This document shows positions 8,239 to 16,241 of a DNA stretch of 64,000 nt, piece by piece. Each line of letters starts with the position of its first letter. The first letter of the stretch is position 1. Under the pieces are notes generated by a model that had not been told where the DNA came from, did not search any database, and was given only the letters and a program-made list of their open reading frames with translations. The stretch is from assembly GCA_029256185.1 (NCBI GenBank), contig JAQSYI010000042.1, positions 1 to 64,000 of the forward strand, in the 5' to 3' direction. Made by a program: the position numbers and the translations under genes. This stretch comes from Paenibacillaceae bacterium (GTDB lineage: Bacteria; Bacillota; Bacilli; Paenibacillales; NBRC-103111).

Positions 8239-8685
8239 ATGAAAATCAATCCAGGCTGGCGTCCCTCCGGCAATGAAGTGCGCCGTCCCGATAATGCGCC
8301 GTCGCACGCCGTTGAACAGAAGAGTTTCTCTGACAGCTTGCGCCAGCAGGATGAGAAGACGGGGCAAGAGCAGCTTAACCGTTTGCTGGATCAGATTCAG
8401 CGCCAAGGGGACCGCTTGTCCAAGTCCATGACTGTTCGGGAGCTCCGGCACTATAAGCTGCTCATCAAGCAGTTTCTGGAGGAAACCGCCCGCCGCGGGG
8501 TGGGTTTGAAGGATACGAAGGGCTGGGACCGCCGCGGCAGGACCAAGCGGTACAAGCTGCTGGAAGAGATCGACGGGCATCTGCTGGCGATGGCGGATGA
8601 ACTGATCGATTCCGAGCAGGGGAAAATTGATATTTTATACCGGATAGGCGAAATCAAGGGAATTCTGATTAATTTAAGCTTTTGA
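8239..8685 (+). CDS. yaaR: YaaR family protein (DUF327)
   Basis: A 148-residue, mostly alpha-helical basic/acidic protein with the DUF327 pattern: L-x-x-L-L-D-x-I-Q-x-Q-G-x-R-L, T-V-R-E-L-x-x-Y-K, F-L-x-E, and a C-terminal I-D-x-L-x-x-I-G-E-I-K-G-x-L. The biochemical role is not established. It sits between darA and holB exactly as in B. subtilis, which is a large part of the evidence. It has no membrane segment or signal. Start ATG 8239 after an AGGAAAGGCAGG region. Confidence 0.88.
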   Translation: MKINPGWRPSGNEVRRPDNAPSHAVEQKSFSDSLRQQDEKTGQEQLNRLLDQIQRQGDRLSKSMTVRELRHYKLLIKQFLEETARRGVGLKDTKGWDRRGRTKRYKLLEEIDGHLLAMADELIDSEQGKIDILYRIGEIKGILINLSF

Positions 8686-8703
8686 CTGCGGGGGAAGACA
8701 ACC

Positions 8704-9687
8704 ATGTCGTTTCAATCTATACCGGGACAGGCGCGGGCCAAGCGGATGCTGCAAAACGGTCTGAAAAGCGGAAAGCTGTCTCATGCCTATATCTTCAGCG
8801 GCCCCGCAGGCTCCGGGAGAAGCCAGATGGCTGTCAAGCTGGCTCAGGCAGTATTTTGCACCGAGATGGTGGATGATGCTTGTGGAACATGCAGAGAATG
8901 CCGCAAGGTGGAGCATGGCAATCATCCCAATCTAATCCGCATCGATCCCGATGGGGCCAGCGTCAAGATCGAACAGATCCGCGAGCTTCAGCGGGAGCTG
9001 GGTTATCGGGCCAGCGGTGACCAGAAGAAGATTTATGTGATCAGCCAGGCCGACCGGATGACTATACAGGCCGCCAACAGCCTGCTGAAATTTCTGGAGG
9101 AGCCTGGTCCCGATATTATGGCCATACTGATTACAGAGAATGGACAGGCGCTTCTGCCGACCATCCAATCCAGAGCGCAGTGGGTGCCCTTCACTCCCCT
9201 CGGAGTTGCCGAGATGGTCGAGGCTCTCCATGAACAGGAGGGACATCCGCTGGCATTAGTATTGCCTGCCGCCCATGTGGCGGGGGGACTGGATGGAGCC
9301 AGGAATTATATCCAGTCAAAGGAGTTTGCAGAAGCTCGAAATGTAATGTTACAATTGGCTAAGGAAACGTTGACACGGTTTCCTCATGTGCTGGTTACGG
9401 TGCAGCAGCTTATTTTCAAGTCGGAGCTGGCGGCTCAGCTGTCTCTTATACTCGACCTATGGCTGTTGTGTCTGAAGGATATGATTCACCTTCGCAGCGG
9501 TCGCAGGGAGAGCGTCGTTTATATAGATCAGACCGACTGGATGTACAAGCATGCCATGAACCTTGATATGCATTATTGGGTCCGGTCGATGGAGCTTGTG
9601 ATTGAATTGCAGAAGCGCTTGCGGACTTCTGCCAATGCCCAGCTTGCCTTGGAGCAGGCGGTCATTGAGATGCAGCATAAGGGTTGA
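8704..9687 (+). CDS. holB: DNA polymerase III delta' subunit
   Basis: A clamp-loader subunit that opens and loads the beta sliding clamp during replication. The 327-residue AAA+ protein has the delta' zinc module (C52, C60, C63, C66) and a degenerate P-loop G-P-A-G-S-G-R-S (33-40) in which arginine replaces the catalytic lysine, as usual for the non-ATPase delta' subunit. N-S-L-L-K-F-L-E-E-P, the sensor region, follows. The start ATG 8704 is 18 bases after yaaR. The stop overlaps an unused upstream extension of ricT. Confidence 0.92.
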   Translation: MSFQSIPGQARAKRMLQNGLKSGKLSHAYIFSGPAGSGRSQMAVKLAQAVFCTEMVDDACGTCRECRKVEHGNHPNLIRIDPDGASVKIEQIRELQRELGYRASGDQKKIYVISQADRMTIQAANSLLKFLEEPGPDIMAILITENGQALLPTIQSRAQWVPFTPLGVAEMVEALHEQEGHPLALVLPAAHVAGGLDGARNYIQSKEFAEARNVMLQLAKETLTRFPHVLVTVQQLIFKSELAAQLSLILDLWLLCLKDMIHLRSGRRESVVYIDQTDWMYKHAMNLDMHYWVRSMELVIELQKRLRTSANAQLALEQAVIEMQHKG

Positions 9688-9755
9688 AATCAAGCTGGGA
9701 TCCTTGCAGAGTGGTGCTTAGGGACAGCTTTTACTATATAAGGGGGGAGAAACAC

Positions 9756-10562
9756 GTGTATTCCGTTGTGGGCGTCCGCTTCAAGAAAGCGGGCAAAGTA
9801 TTTTATTTCGACCCCATTGACCTGCCTGTCGAGAAGGACAGCAGCGTCATTGTCGATACGGCCCGCGGGCTGGAATACGGCAAGGTGGTTATTGGCAAAC
9901 GGGACGTGCCTGAGAATGATGTTGTGCTCCCGCTCAAAAAAGTAATCCGTATCGCAGACGATAGCGATGCCCGCGTGGTGGACAATAACAAGGCTGCAGC
10001 GAAGGATGCTTTCGGCATTTGTCAGGAGAAAATCAAGGACCACGGGCTTAAGATGAAGCTGGTGGACGTTGAATATACATTTGACCGCAATAAAATTATT
10101 TTTTATTTTACCGCGGAGGGACGGGTTGACTTCCGGGAGCTGGTGAAGGATTTGGCCAGTATTTTCCGGACCCGCATTGAGTTGCGTCAGATTGGAGTCC
10201 GGGATGAGGCCAAGCTTCTGGGAGGGATCGGTCCTTGCGGGCGAATTCTCTGCTGCTCCTCCTTCCTGGGAGATTTCGACCCTGTATCCATCAAGATGGC
10301 CAAGGATCAGAATCTATCCTTGAACCCTACCAAGATCTCCGGGCTGTGCGGCAGACTGATGTGCTGTCTCAAGTATGAGCATGACAATTACGAGAGCGGC
10401 AAAACGGAGCTGCCCAAAGTGGGACGCGTTGTGATCACCTCCTTGGGGCTGGCCAAAGTAGTCGGATTGAATGTGGAAGGGCGGACCGTCAAGGTTCAGC
10501 TGTTTGAGCAGAACAACCGGGTCGTGGAGCTCCCGGCGGACGATGTGGCGGAGCAAGAGTAA
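9756..10562 (+). CDS. ricT: PSP1-domain protein RicT (YaaT)
   Basis: A 268-residue PSP1 C-terminal-domain protein. In B. subtilis RicT forms the RicAFT complex that carries Fe-S clusters, guides RNase Y processing and supports Spo0A phosphorylation. Conserved cysteine sets are visible in G-P-C-G-R-I-L-C-C and G-L-C-G-R-L-M-C-C. The GTG at 9756 is preferred because AGGGGGGAG ends 5-6 bases upstream; the longer frame from 9684 overlaps holB and lacks a site. yabA follows after 26 bases. Confidence 0.92.
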   Translation: MYSVVGVRFKKAGKVFYFDPIDLPVEKDSSVIVDTARGLEYGKVVIGKRDVPENDVVLPLKKVIRIADDSDARVVDNNKAAAKDAFGICQEKIKDHGLKMKLVDVEYTFDRNKIIFYFTAEGRVDFRELVKDLASIFRTRIELRQIGVRDEAKLLGGIGPCGRILCCSSFLGDFDPVSIKMAKDQNLSLNPTKISGLCGRLMCCLKYEHDNYESGKTELPKVGRVVITSLGLAKVVGLNVEGRTVKVQLFEQNNRVVELPADDVAEQE

Positions 10563-10588
10563 TTAAGGCTCGCTTGAGGTGACAACCG

Positions 10589-10942
10589 TTGGATAAAAAG
10601 GAAATTTTCACGCAGATTGAAGCCATGGAAGAGCAAATGGGCGCTATGTATGCCGACCTGACCAAGCTGAAGGCCACTGTTGTGGAATTGCTGGAGGATA
10701 ATCAGCGCCTTCAGATTGAGAATGAGCGCTTGCTTCGGTTGATCCGGCAGGAGACGCATCAGGAGCTGGCTGAGGAGCCTGCTGTTCTCCCGTCCAAGGC
10801 CGATGCTTCCCCTCTGACCAGGGAAGGGTATGAGAATCTGGCGCGGCTGTATCATGAGGGTTTTCATATATGCAATGTCTATTACGGTCATTTGCGTACG
10901 GAAGGCGATTGTCTGTTTTGTATGTCGTTTCTTAATAAATAG
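10589..10942 (+). CDS. yabA: replication initiation control protein YabA
   Basis: A 117-residue protein with an N-terminal coiled coil (about 4-55), a variable linker and a C-terminal zinc-binding region (H-x-C near 95-97 and C-L-F-C near 111-114). YabA tetramers bridge DnaA and DnaN and limit re-initiation. TTG at 10589 is the start, with TGAGGTGA 7 bases before; no ATG gives the conserved N-terminus. This is the last gene of the csfB-yabA group. A 730-base repeat-rich gap follows. Confidence 0.92.
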   Translation: MDKKEIFTQIEAMEEQMGAMYADLTKLKATVVELLEDNQRLQIENERLLRLIRQETHQELAEEPAVLPSKADASPLTREGYENLARLYHEGFHICNVYYGHLRTEGDCLFCMSFLNK

Positions 10943-10956
10943 CGAATCCCCCCCTT

Positions 10957-10980
10957 CCCCCCTTTCGCCAAAGGGGGGGG
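10957..10980 (+). terminator. GC-rich hairpin after yabA
   Basis: CCCCCCTTT (10957-10965) pairs with AAAGGGGGG (10970-10978) around CGCC. A second stem CTTGGGCG/CGCCCCAAG follows at about 10982-11002. No T run follows, so rho-independent action is uncertain. Confidence 0.45.
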
Positions 10981-11070
10981 ACTTGGGCGCTGACGCCCCA
11001 AGACCCCGTCAATGGGCGTGGGAGTTGCCTGGGCCGTCTTCGATGAGGGTGTGGTGGAGGCGAGCGCTAT

Positions 11071-11116
11071 ATTATCCATTAGGCCAGCCGCGTTAGCGGC
11101 TGGCCTAATGGATAAT
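11071..11116. repeat. perfect 21-base-pair hairpin
   Basis: Arms 11071-11091 and 11096-11116 are perfect reverse complements (ATTATCCATTAGG... and ...CCTAATGGATAAT) around a GTTA loop. It lies 130 bases past yabA and is not followed by a T run. This could be a remnant of a small transposable element or a strong RNA stem. Confidence 0.8.
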
Positions 11117-11242
11117 ACGCTTATGGTGGGAGTCCTTACGCGGCGTTGTGCCCGTTCGGCCTGCCAAGGTGAGCGGTTGAGAGTCACAGGCGGCGGGGGA
11201 GTCGCGTCATGCTGGCGCATGAAGCTTCTGTTCGCGGATAAA

Positions 11243-11633
11243 GGCGGAGAGCGTGACGGGAGACGCCGAGTCTGCCGCCTGCTCTCCCTATCGGAAAGCC
11301 CCAGTGCCAAGTGCAAGATCAAGAGCCAAGTGCAAGATCAAGGGCTAAAAGCATAACGGGAGTCGCAGAGTCTGCCGCCTGCTCTCCCTATCGGAAAGCC
11401 CCAGAGCCAAGTGCAAGAATCAAGAGCTAAGTGCAAGCCCAAGGGCGGAGAGCGTGACGGGAGACGCAGAGTCTGCCGCCTGCTCTCCCTATCGGAAAGT
11501 CCCAGAGCCAAGTGCAAAATCAAGGGCCAAGTGCAAGATCAAGGGCCAAGTGCAAGATCAAGGGCCAAGTGCAAGACCAAGAGCCGAGAGCATGACGGGA
11601 GCGCCGAGTCTGCCGCCTGCTCTCCCTTTTGGA
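11243..11633. repeat. array of four imperfect 100-base repeats with 19-base tandem units
   Basis: Four related blocks begin near 11243, 11341, 11444 and 11581. Each contains GAGTCTGCCGCCTGCTCTCC, and in copies 1 and 3 an upstream GGAGAGC that pairs with GCTCTCC plus an inner AGAC/GTCT stem. Blocks are separated by short units. At 11510-11585 there are four head-to-tail copies of a 19-base unit (AAGTGCAAGATCAAGGGCC). The small open frames across this stretch follow the repeat and are not believed to be genes. The rest of 10943-11674 holds only the hairpins listed. Confidence 0.85.
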
Positions 11634-11674
11634 GAGAAAAGAACCGATTATATCAGGGAGTATGAGGATCTATT

Positions 11675-12442
11675 ATGCTTTTGCCTAATGAGCGTGCGGA
11701 CGACTTGCTCCGCAATGATTTGAAGATTATTCAGAGCGATGAGGTGTTTTCCTTCTCCATGGATGCGGTGCTGTTGGCCCGCTTCTGCTCTGTGCTGCCC
11801 CGCGGCAAGGTGCTGGATCTGTGCACCGGCAATGGGGTGGTGGCCATGCTGCTCAGCACCCGCACGAATGCGGATATCTGGGCGGTGGAGATCCAGCAGA
11901 GATTGGCGGACATGGCTGTCCGCAGTGTGAAGCTGAATGCTCTGGAGCACCGCATTCACATTATACAGGGGGATCTGAAGGAGGCGCATCTGACACTTGG
12001 GTCGGGCGGATTCGATCTGGTGACGGTTAATCCCCCCTATCTGCCGGTGAAAGCCGGGGAACAGAATGCCAATTCTCATTTTGCCGCCGCCCGCCATGAG
12101 ATTCATTGTACATTGGAGGAGGTGGTTGCCGCCGCAAGCCGCCTTGTCCGTTATGGCGGCAAGGTTGCGATGGTGCACCGTCCAGGCCGGCTCGCGGATA
12201 TTCTGCTGCTGATGAGGCAATACAAGATAGAGCCCAAGCGTCTGCGCTTTGTTCATCCCCGGGCAGGGGATGAAGCCAATATGGTGCTGGTAGAAGGAAT
12301 TCTCGGGGGCAAGCCTGATCTCAGGCTGCTGCCTCCCTTGCTTGTATATGGAGAGGATGGCGGCTATACACCGGAGCTTATGGATGTTTATTATGGCCAA
12401 GCCGACAGTCTGCGCCCGGATAAGGAGAAGGATCAAGCATGA
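11675..12442 (+). CDS. trmN6: tRNA1(Val) (adenine(37)-N6)-methyltransferase family protein
   Basis: A 255-residue class I SAM methyltransferase. Motif I L-D-L-C-T-G-N-G is at 47-54 and the base-flipping N-P-P-Y at 119-122, typical of adenine-N6 methylases. YabB/TrmN6 methylates A37 of tRNA(Val) in enterobacteria; the Firmicute substrate is inferred by homology. It overlaps rsmI by four bases (ATGA), so the two are translationally coupled. The yazA GIY-YIG gene found between them in B. subtilis is absent. Start ATG 11675. Confidence 0.88.
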   Translation: MLLPNERADDLLRNDLKIIQSDEVFSFSMDAVLLARFCSVLPRGKVLDLCTGNGVVAMLLSTRTNADIWAVEIQQRLADMAVRSVKLNALEHRIHIIQGDLKEAHLTLGSGGFDLVTVNPPYLPVKAGEQNANSHFAAARHEIHCTLEEVVAAASRLVRYGGKVAMVHRPGRLADILLLMRQYKIEPKRLRFVHPRAGDEANMVLVEGILGGKPDLRLLPPLLVYGEDGGYTPELMDVYYGQADSLRPDKEKDQA

Positions 12443-13338
12443 ATGTACAACGAAGCTACGCGGATCGTCCTAATGGAACGGGGGTGCTGTATCTGGTGGG
12501 GACTCCCATAGGCAATTTGGAGGATATGACGTACCGGGCCGTCCGCATTCTTCAGGAGGCGGATATCATTGCCGCGGAAGACACCCGGCAAACCCGCAAG
12601 CTGCTGACCCATTACGGGATCACGGGAAGACTTGTGAGCTATCATGAGCATAATAAGCTGCACAGCGGCCCGGAGCTGGTCCGGCTGATAGGGGAGGGGC
12701 AGACGATTGCCCTGGTCAGCGATGCCGGACTTCCGGCGGTGTCCGATCCTGGCGAAGATCTGGTCCGGCTTGCTATAGCTGCTGAGATTCCGGTTATTCC
12801 GGTTCCCGGCGCCAATGCGGCCCTATCCGCGCTTATCTGCTCGGGTCTCGGGACGGCAGGCTTCCGCTTTGCCGGCTTCCTCCCGCGGGACAAGAAGGGC
12901 TTGAAGGAGGCGTTGTCTCTCTTAAGCCGCGAGCCGGCTACCCTGTTATTCTATGAATCTCCCCACAGGATCAAGAAAACTCTTGAAGCCATGCTCAGCT
13001 GCTGGGGGAACCGCCGGGTTGTGCTGTCCCGTGAACTGACCAAGCGCTACGAAGAGTTTGGGAGAGGCACGCTGGAGGAAGCTTTGGCTCACCTGGAAGA
13101 GCACCCTCCGCTGGGGGAGTATTGTCTTGTGGTAGAAGGTGCTCCCGATATTTCCTCTGATCTGATATATGAAGAAGGCCATGCTGTTTCGGGACACTGG
13201 TGGCAGGGTAAATCTTTACAGGAGCATGTGGCTCATTACGAAGCCCAGGGCTGCGACCGCAAGGAGGCAATGAAGAAAACCGCGCAGGACCGGTCTGTAT
13301 CCAAGAGGGACGTATACAACGGGCTTCTGGTGGAATAA
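12439..13338 (+). CDS. rsmI: 16S rRNA (cytidine(1402)-2'-O)-methyltransferase
   Basis: A 299-residue tetrapyrrole-methylase-fold enzyme that methylates the ribose of C1402 in the 16S decoding centre. Visible motifs are V-G-T-P-I-G-N-L-E-D (about 16-25), A-E-D-T-R near 50, and the SAM-binding P-V-P-G-A-N-A near 117, with V-L-S-R-E-L-T-K-R-Y-E-E further on. The length is normal. It overlaps trmN6 by ATGA. Hairpins at 13350-13373 and 13403-13425 follow. Confidence 0.93.
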   Translation: MNVQRSYADRPNGTGVLYLVGTPIGNLEDMTYRAVRILQEADIIAAEDTRQTRKLLTHYGITGRLVSYHEHNKLHSGPELVRLIGEGQTIALVSDAGLPAVSDPGEDLVRLAIAAEIPVIPVPGANAALSALICSGLGTAGFRFAGFLPRDKKGLKEALSLLSREPATLLFYESPHRIKKTLEAMLSCWGNRRVVLSRELTKRYEEFGRGTLEEALAHLEEHPPLGEYCLVVEGAPDISSDLIYEEGHAVSGHWWQGKSLQEHVAHYEAQGCDRKEAMKKTAQDRSVSKRDVYNGLLVE

Positions 13339-13349
13339 ATAATCTTCAA

Positions 13350-13425
13350 GCCCCTCCTCCGGGAGCGGGCTTATGGGAGTAACGAAAAAATATCCCTAAG
13401 CGACTACGCCGGCTTTGCGTAGAAT
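13350..13425 (+). terminator. two hairpins between rsmI and abrB
   Basis: AAGCCC...GGGCTT (about 13350-13372) has a CTCC/GGAG inner stem. CTACGC-N7-GCGTAG (about 13404-13423) lies inside a looser TCCCT/AGGGA pair. The genes converge here, so the region probably ends transcripts from both sides; T runs are weak. Confidence 0.45.
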
Positions 13426-13498
13426 GCCCAGGGACTAGAGGAGATATAAAAAAGGTTAGAATTAACATTGGTTATAATTTTATTATACACTATAATTC

Positions 13499-13753
13499 TT
13501 ATTTTGTCACAGGTGTTGGCATCTCAGAAAGGCAAACATTGCAAACAATTTTTCCTTTGAAGTATGCAACGTTCTCAGCATTGCCACAGAAAATACAAGC
13601 AGGCTCGTATTTCTTCAGCATGATGCGCTCGCCGTCTACATAAATTTCAAGTGCATCCTTTTCCCCGATTCCCAGAGTACGGCGCAACTCGATCGGAATA
13701 ACAACGCGCCCCAGCTCATCAACTTTTCTTACAATACCGGTGGACTTCATCAT
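13499..13753 (-). CDS. abrB: AbrB-family transition-state regulator
   Basis: An 84-residue protein with an N-terminal SpoVT-AbrB swapped-hairpin DNA-binding domain (M-K-S-T-G-I-V-R-K-V-D-E-L-G-R-V-V-I-P, residues 2-20). Unlike B. subtilis AbrB, the C-terminal half carries two C-x-x-C pairs (C53/C56 and C71/C74), suggesting a zinc knuckle. AbrB represses post-exponential genes. ATG 13753 follows GAGGGGA on the minus strand; the frame open to 13816 is an unlikely extension. A TTGACT-N17-TATCAT promoter and a downstream Spo0A box fit the known repression of abrB by Spo0A~P. Confidence 0.88.
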   Translation of the reverse strand: MMKSTGIVRKVDELGRVVIPIELRRTLGIGEKDALEIYVDGERIMLKKYEPACIFCGNAENVAYFKGKIVCNVCLSEMPTPVTK

Positions 13754-13807
13754 AATAGGTATTCCCCTCTCAAATTCTAGTATATCTTGTTTAGCAGAAT
13801 CGTCATC

Positions 13808-13858
13808 TTTCGACATCGTTCATGTCTCCATGATACCAACCATTCCCAAAATAGTCAA
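13808..13858 (-). promoter_or_regulatory. abrB promoter with Spo0A box
   Basis: On the minus strand TTGACT (13853-13858), a 17-base spacer and TATCAT (13830-13835) form a sigma-A promoter. TGTCGAAA (13808-13815) lies just downstream of the expected start site, the arrangement by which Spo0A~P represses abrB in B. subtilis. Confidence 0.65.
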
Positions 13859-14025
13859 CCGTTTTTTTATTAAAAAGATAACCATATGATGGAAATATGA
13901 GGGCTATTTCTTCTGTTTTTCGGGGGGTTCTTGTGAAATGCTGGAATTTGCATATGATATAAAGTAATATGAAGTAATAATATTGGGCCGTATTTCCGAG
14001 AGAATATCAGAGTAAAAACGACTGA

Positions 14026-14079
14026 TTTCGACAAAATACCCCGTTTGTTTTGTCGAATAGTCTGCGGCTAATGTCGAAT
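14026..14079. promoter_or_regulatory. three Spo0A-box matches before the HD gene
   Basis: TTTCGACAAAA (14026-14036, reverse orientation), TTTTGTCGAAT (14048-14058) and AATGTCGAAT (14070-14079) each contain the TGTCGAA core and lie about two helical turns apart, the last one directly before the ribosome binding site. Binding is predicted, not shown. Confidence 0.6.
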
Positions 14080-14093
14080 AGGAGGCGAATGAA

Positions 14094-15377
14094 ATGACAG
14101 GCAGACTGATGGAAGAGAAGGTTTTCAAAGACCCTGTGCACAATTATATTTATGTACAGGACGAGACCGTCTGGGATTTAATCAATGCTGTGGAATTTCA
14201 GCGCCTGCGCCGGATCCGGCAACTGGGCACCTCCTTTCTGACCTTTCATGGTGCTGAACACAGCCGGTTCTCCCATTCTCTCGGGGTCTATGAGATCACC
14301 CGCCGGATCATCTCCCAATTCGAACGAAGCGGCTTTAGCGATTGGCCCAAGGAGGAGCGGCTTTTGTGCCTGTGCGCGGCGCTTCTTCACGATGTAGGGC
14401 ATGGTCCGTTCTCTCATTCCATAGAAAAGGCCTTCGGAACCGACCATGAAATCTGGACCTGCCGGATCGTTTTGGGGGATACAGAGATTAACCGGATCTT
14501 GCGCAAAGCTGATCCTGCCCTTCCGGAGAAGGTGGCCGCTGTTATCTCCAAAACCTATGAGCAAAAAATCGTGGTCAGCCTGATCTCCAGTCAGATGGAT
14601 GCAGACCGGATGGATTATTTGCTCCGCGATGCCTATTTTACCGGAGTTGATTACGGGACCTTCGATATTGAGCGGATTCTGCGGATGGTCCGTCCTCATA
14701 AAGGACACATTGTGTTCAAAGAAAGCGGCATGCATGCGGTGGAGGACTATCTGATGTCCCGCTATCAGATGTATTGGCAGGTTTACTTCCACCCTGTAAC
14801 CCGCAGTGCCGAAATTCTGCTGTACAAGATATTCGCCAGAGCCAAGGCTCTGTATGAGAATGGTCACGCCTTTTCATTCGTTAGCGAACCGGTCACCCGC
14901 TTGTTTCAAGATAAGCTGACAGTGGCGGACTATCTGAAGCTGGATGAGCCGCTGATGCAGGTGGCCTTTACGGAGTGGTCCGGCGACCGGGACCCGGTGC
15001 TCTCCGACCTGTGCTTCCGCTTCATCAACCGGAGGCTGTTCAAATATGTTCCTCTGGAGCGTATGGATGTGCCCTTCTTGGAGCAGATCCGGCAAAGCAT
15101 CAATCAACAAGGCTATGATTCGGCCTATTATATGGAGATTGATTTTCCTGCGGATCTGCCCTATGATGTCTACCGCCCCGGAGAATTAGACGGGAAGCTT
15201 CCGATTCTGCTGCTGGATAACAAGGACCAGTTGTTCGAGATTTCCCGCCGGTCCGAGATCATCCGCTCCATCAGCGGCATCCGGCTGGGGCAGCATCACT
15301 TGTATTTTCCCGGAGAATTGGCGGAGGCCGCCGGTCTGCCCGAAGACCTGCGGCAATTCTTGCGCAACCGCACATGA
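14094..15377 (+). CDS. ywfO: HD-domain phosphohydrolase (YwfO-like)
   Basis: A 427-residue HD-superfamily protein. Metal ligands are visible in A-E-H-S-R-F-S-H (about 54-61), L-L-H-D-V-G-H-G (97-104) and S-Q-M-D-A-D-R-M-D-Y (about 166-175). The SAMHD1-like pattern F-Q-R-L-R-R-I-R-Q-L-G near 35-45 is also present. B. subtilis YwfO-type enzymes act on nucleotides and related Enterococcus proteins are dNTP triphosphohydrolases, so dNTP hydrolysis is the best guess. AGGAGG lies 8 bases before ATG 14094. The gene is divergent from abrB and carries three Spo0A-box matches in its leader. It occupies the place where B. subtilis has metS. Confidence 0.85.
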   Translation: MTGRLMEEKVFKDPVHNYIYVQDETVWDLINAVEFQRLRRIRQLGTSFLTFHGAEHSRFSHSLGVYEITRRIISQFERSGFSDWPKEERLLCLCAALLHDVGHGPFSHSIEKAFGTDHEIWTCRIVLGDTEINRILRKADPALPEKVAAVISKTYEQKIVVSLISSQMDADRMDYLLRDAYFTGVDYGTFDIERILRMVRPHKGHIVFKESGMHAVEDYLMSRYQMYWQVYFHPVTRSAEILLYKIFARAKALYENGHAFSFVSEPVTRLFQDKLTVADYLKLDEPLMQVAFTEWSGDRDPVLSDLCFRFINRRLFKYVPLERMDVPFLEQIRQSINQQGYDSAYYMEIDFPADLPYDVYRPGELDGKLPILLLDNKDQLFEISRRSEIIRSISGIRLGQHHLYFPGELAEAAGLPEDLRQFLRNRT

Positions 15378-15411
15378 ATATGACATACCGAAGGAGAGAG
15401 GCTTACACGTC

Positions 15412-16176
15412 ATGTTTACCGACACCCATACTCACATGGATAGCAAGTCCTTTAATGAAGACTGTCACGAAGCTCTGATGCGCGCTTATGATAACGGGGT
15501 GACCCGAATTATTAATGTGGGCTTCAACCGGGAGACCATACCCTCCACGCTTAAGCTGTGTGCCGATTATGATTTTGTGTATGCGGCTGTGGGCTGGCAC
15601 CCTCAGGACGCCAAGGATATGACTGCAGCGGACCTGGAGGAGTTGGAGCAGCTGTGCAAGCTGCCCAAGGTGGTGGCGATCGGCGAGATCGGCCTTGATT
15701 ACTATTGGGATACTTCACCCAAGGATGTGCAGCAGCGGGTGTTCCGTGAGCAGATCCGCCTGGCCAAGCGGCTTTCCATGCCGATTGTGATCCATAACAG
15801 GGAGGCCCATCAGGATATCCTGACCATCTTAAGAGAAGAGAACGCCGCAGAAGTCGGCGGGGTCATGCACTGCTTCTCCGGCAGTTGGGAGACGGCCAAG
15901 GCATGTCTCGATATGAACTTCCACATCTCCTTCGGCGGTCCGATAACCTTCAAGAACGCTGTACAGCCCAAGGAGGTGCTGGCCCGGGTGCCGCTTCACC
16001 GCCTGCTGATCGAGACGGATGCCCCTTACCTGACCCCCCATCCCTACCGGGGCAAGCGCAACGAGACAGGCTACGTGAAGCTGGTGGCGGAAGCGGCAGC
16101 GGAGATCAAGGGGATTTCCGTGGAGGAGCTGGCCCGGGCAACCACACAAAACGCCATTTTTTTGTTTGGCTTATAG
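15412..16176 (+). CDS. yabD: TatD-family metal-dependent hydrolase (YabD)
   Basis: A 254-residue TIM-barrel amidohydrolase. It shows T-H-T-H-M-D (5-10), the glutamate in I-G-E-I-G-L-D-Y (about 90-97), I-H-N-R, M-H-C-F-S-G and the final I-E-T-D-A-P metal motif. TatD proteins are DNases/exonucleases, and some act in D-aminoacyl-tRNA deacylation, so the natural substrate is not certain. ATG 15412 follows GGAGAG. A strong bidirectional terminator follows, and ecsBA converge on it. Confidence 0.92.
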   Translation: MFTDTHTHMDSKSFNEDCHEALMRAYDNGVTRIINVGFNRETIPSTLKLCADYDFVYAAVGWHPQDAKDMTAADLEELEQLCKLPKVVAIGEIGLDYYWDTSPKDVQQRVFREQIRLAKRLSMPIVIHNREAHQDILTILREENAAEVGGVMHCFSGSWETAKACLDMNFHISFGGPITFKNAVQPKEVLARVPLHRLLIETDAPYLTPHPYRGKRNETGYVKLVAEAAAEIKGISVEELARATTQNAIFLFGL

Positions 16177-16188
16177 ACAGCATGAAGG

Positions 16189-16228
16189 CAGCCCGCCGCC
16201 GGTTTTATCCGGTAGCGGGCTGTCTTTT
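16189..16228. terminator. bidirectional terminator between yabD and ecsB
   Basis: CAGCCCGC (16189-16196) pairs with GCGGGCTG (16215-16222) with an inner CCGG/CCGG pair, followed by TCTTTTT on the plus strand. It separates convergent genes. Confidence 0.8.
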
Positions 16229-16241
16229 TGCCGCGACAGCT

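Noticed and set aside
11510-11585. Tandem 19-base units considered as a CRISPR array
   Set aside because: The units are directly contiguous, with no unique spacers and no cas genes nearby.
11411-11723. Open frames through the repeat array
   Set aside because: Their amino acid sequences only mirror the DNA repeats and have no good start sites.
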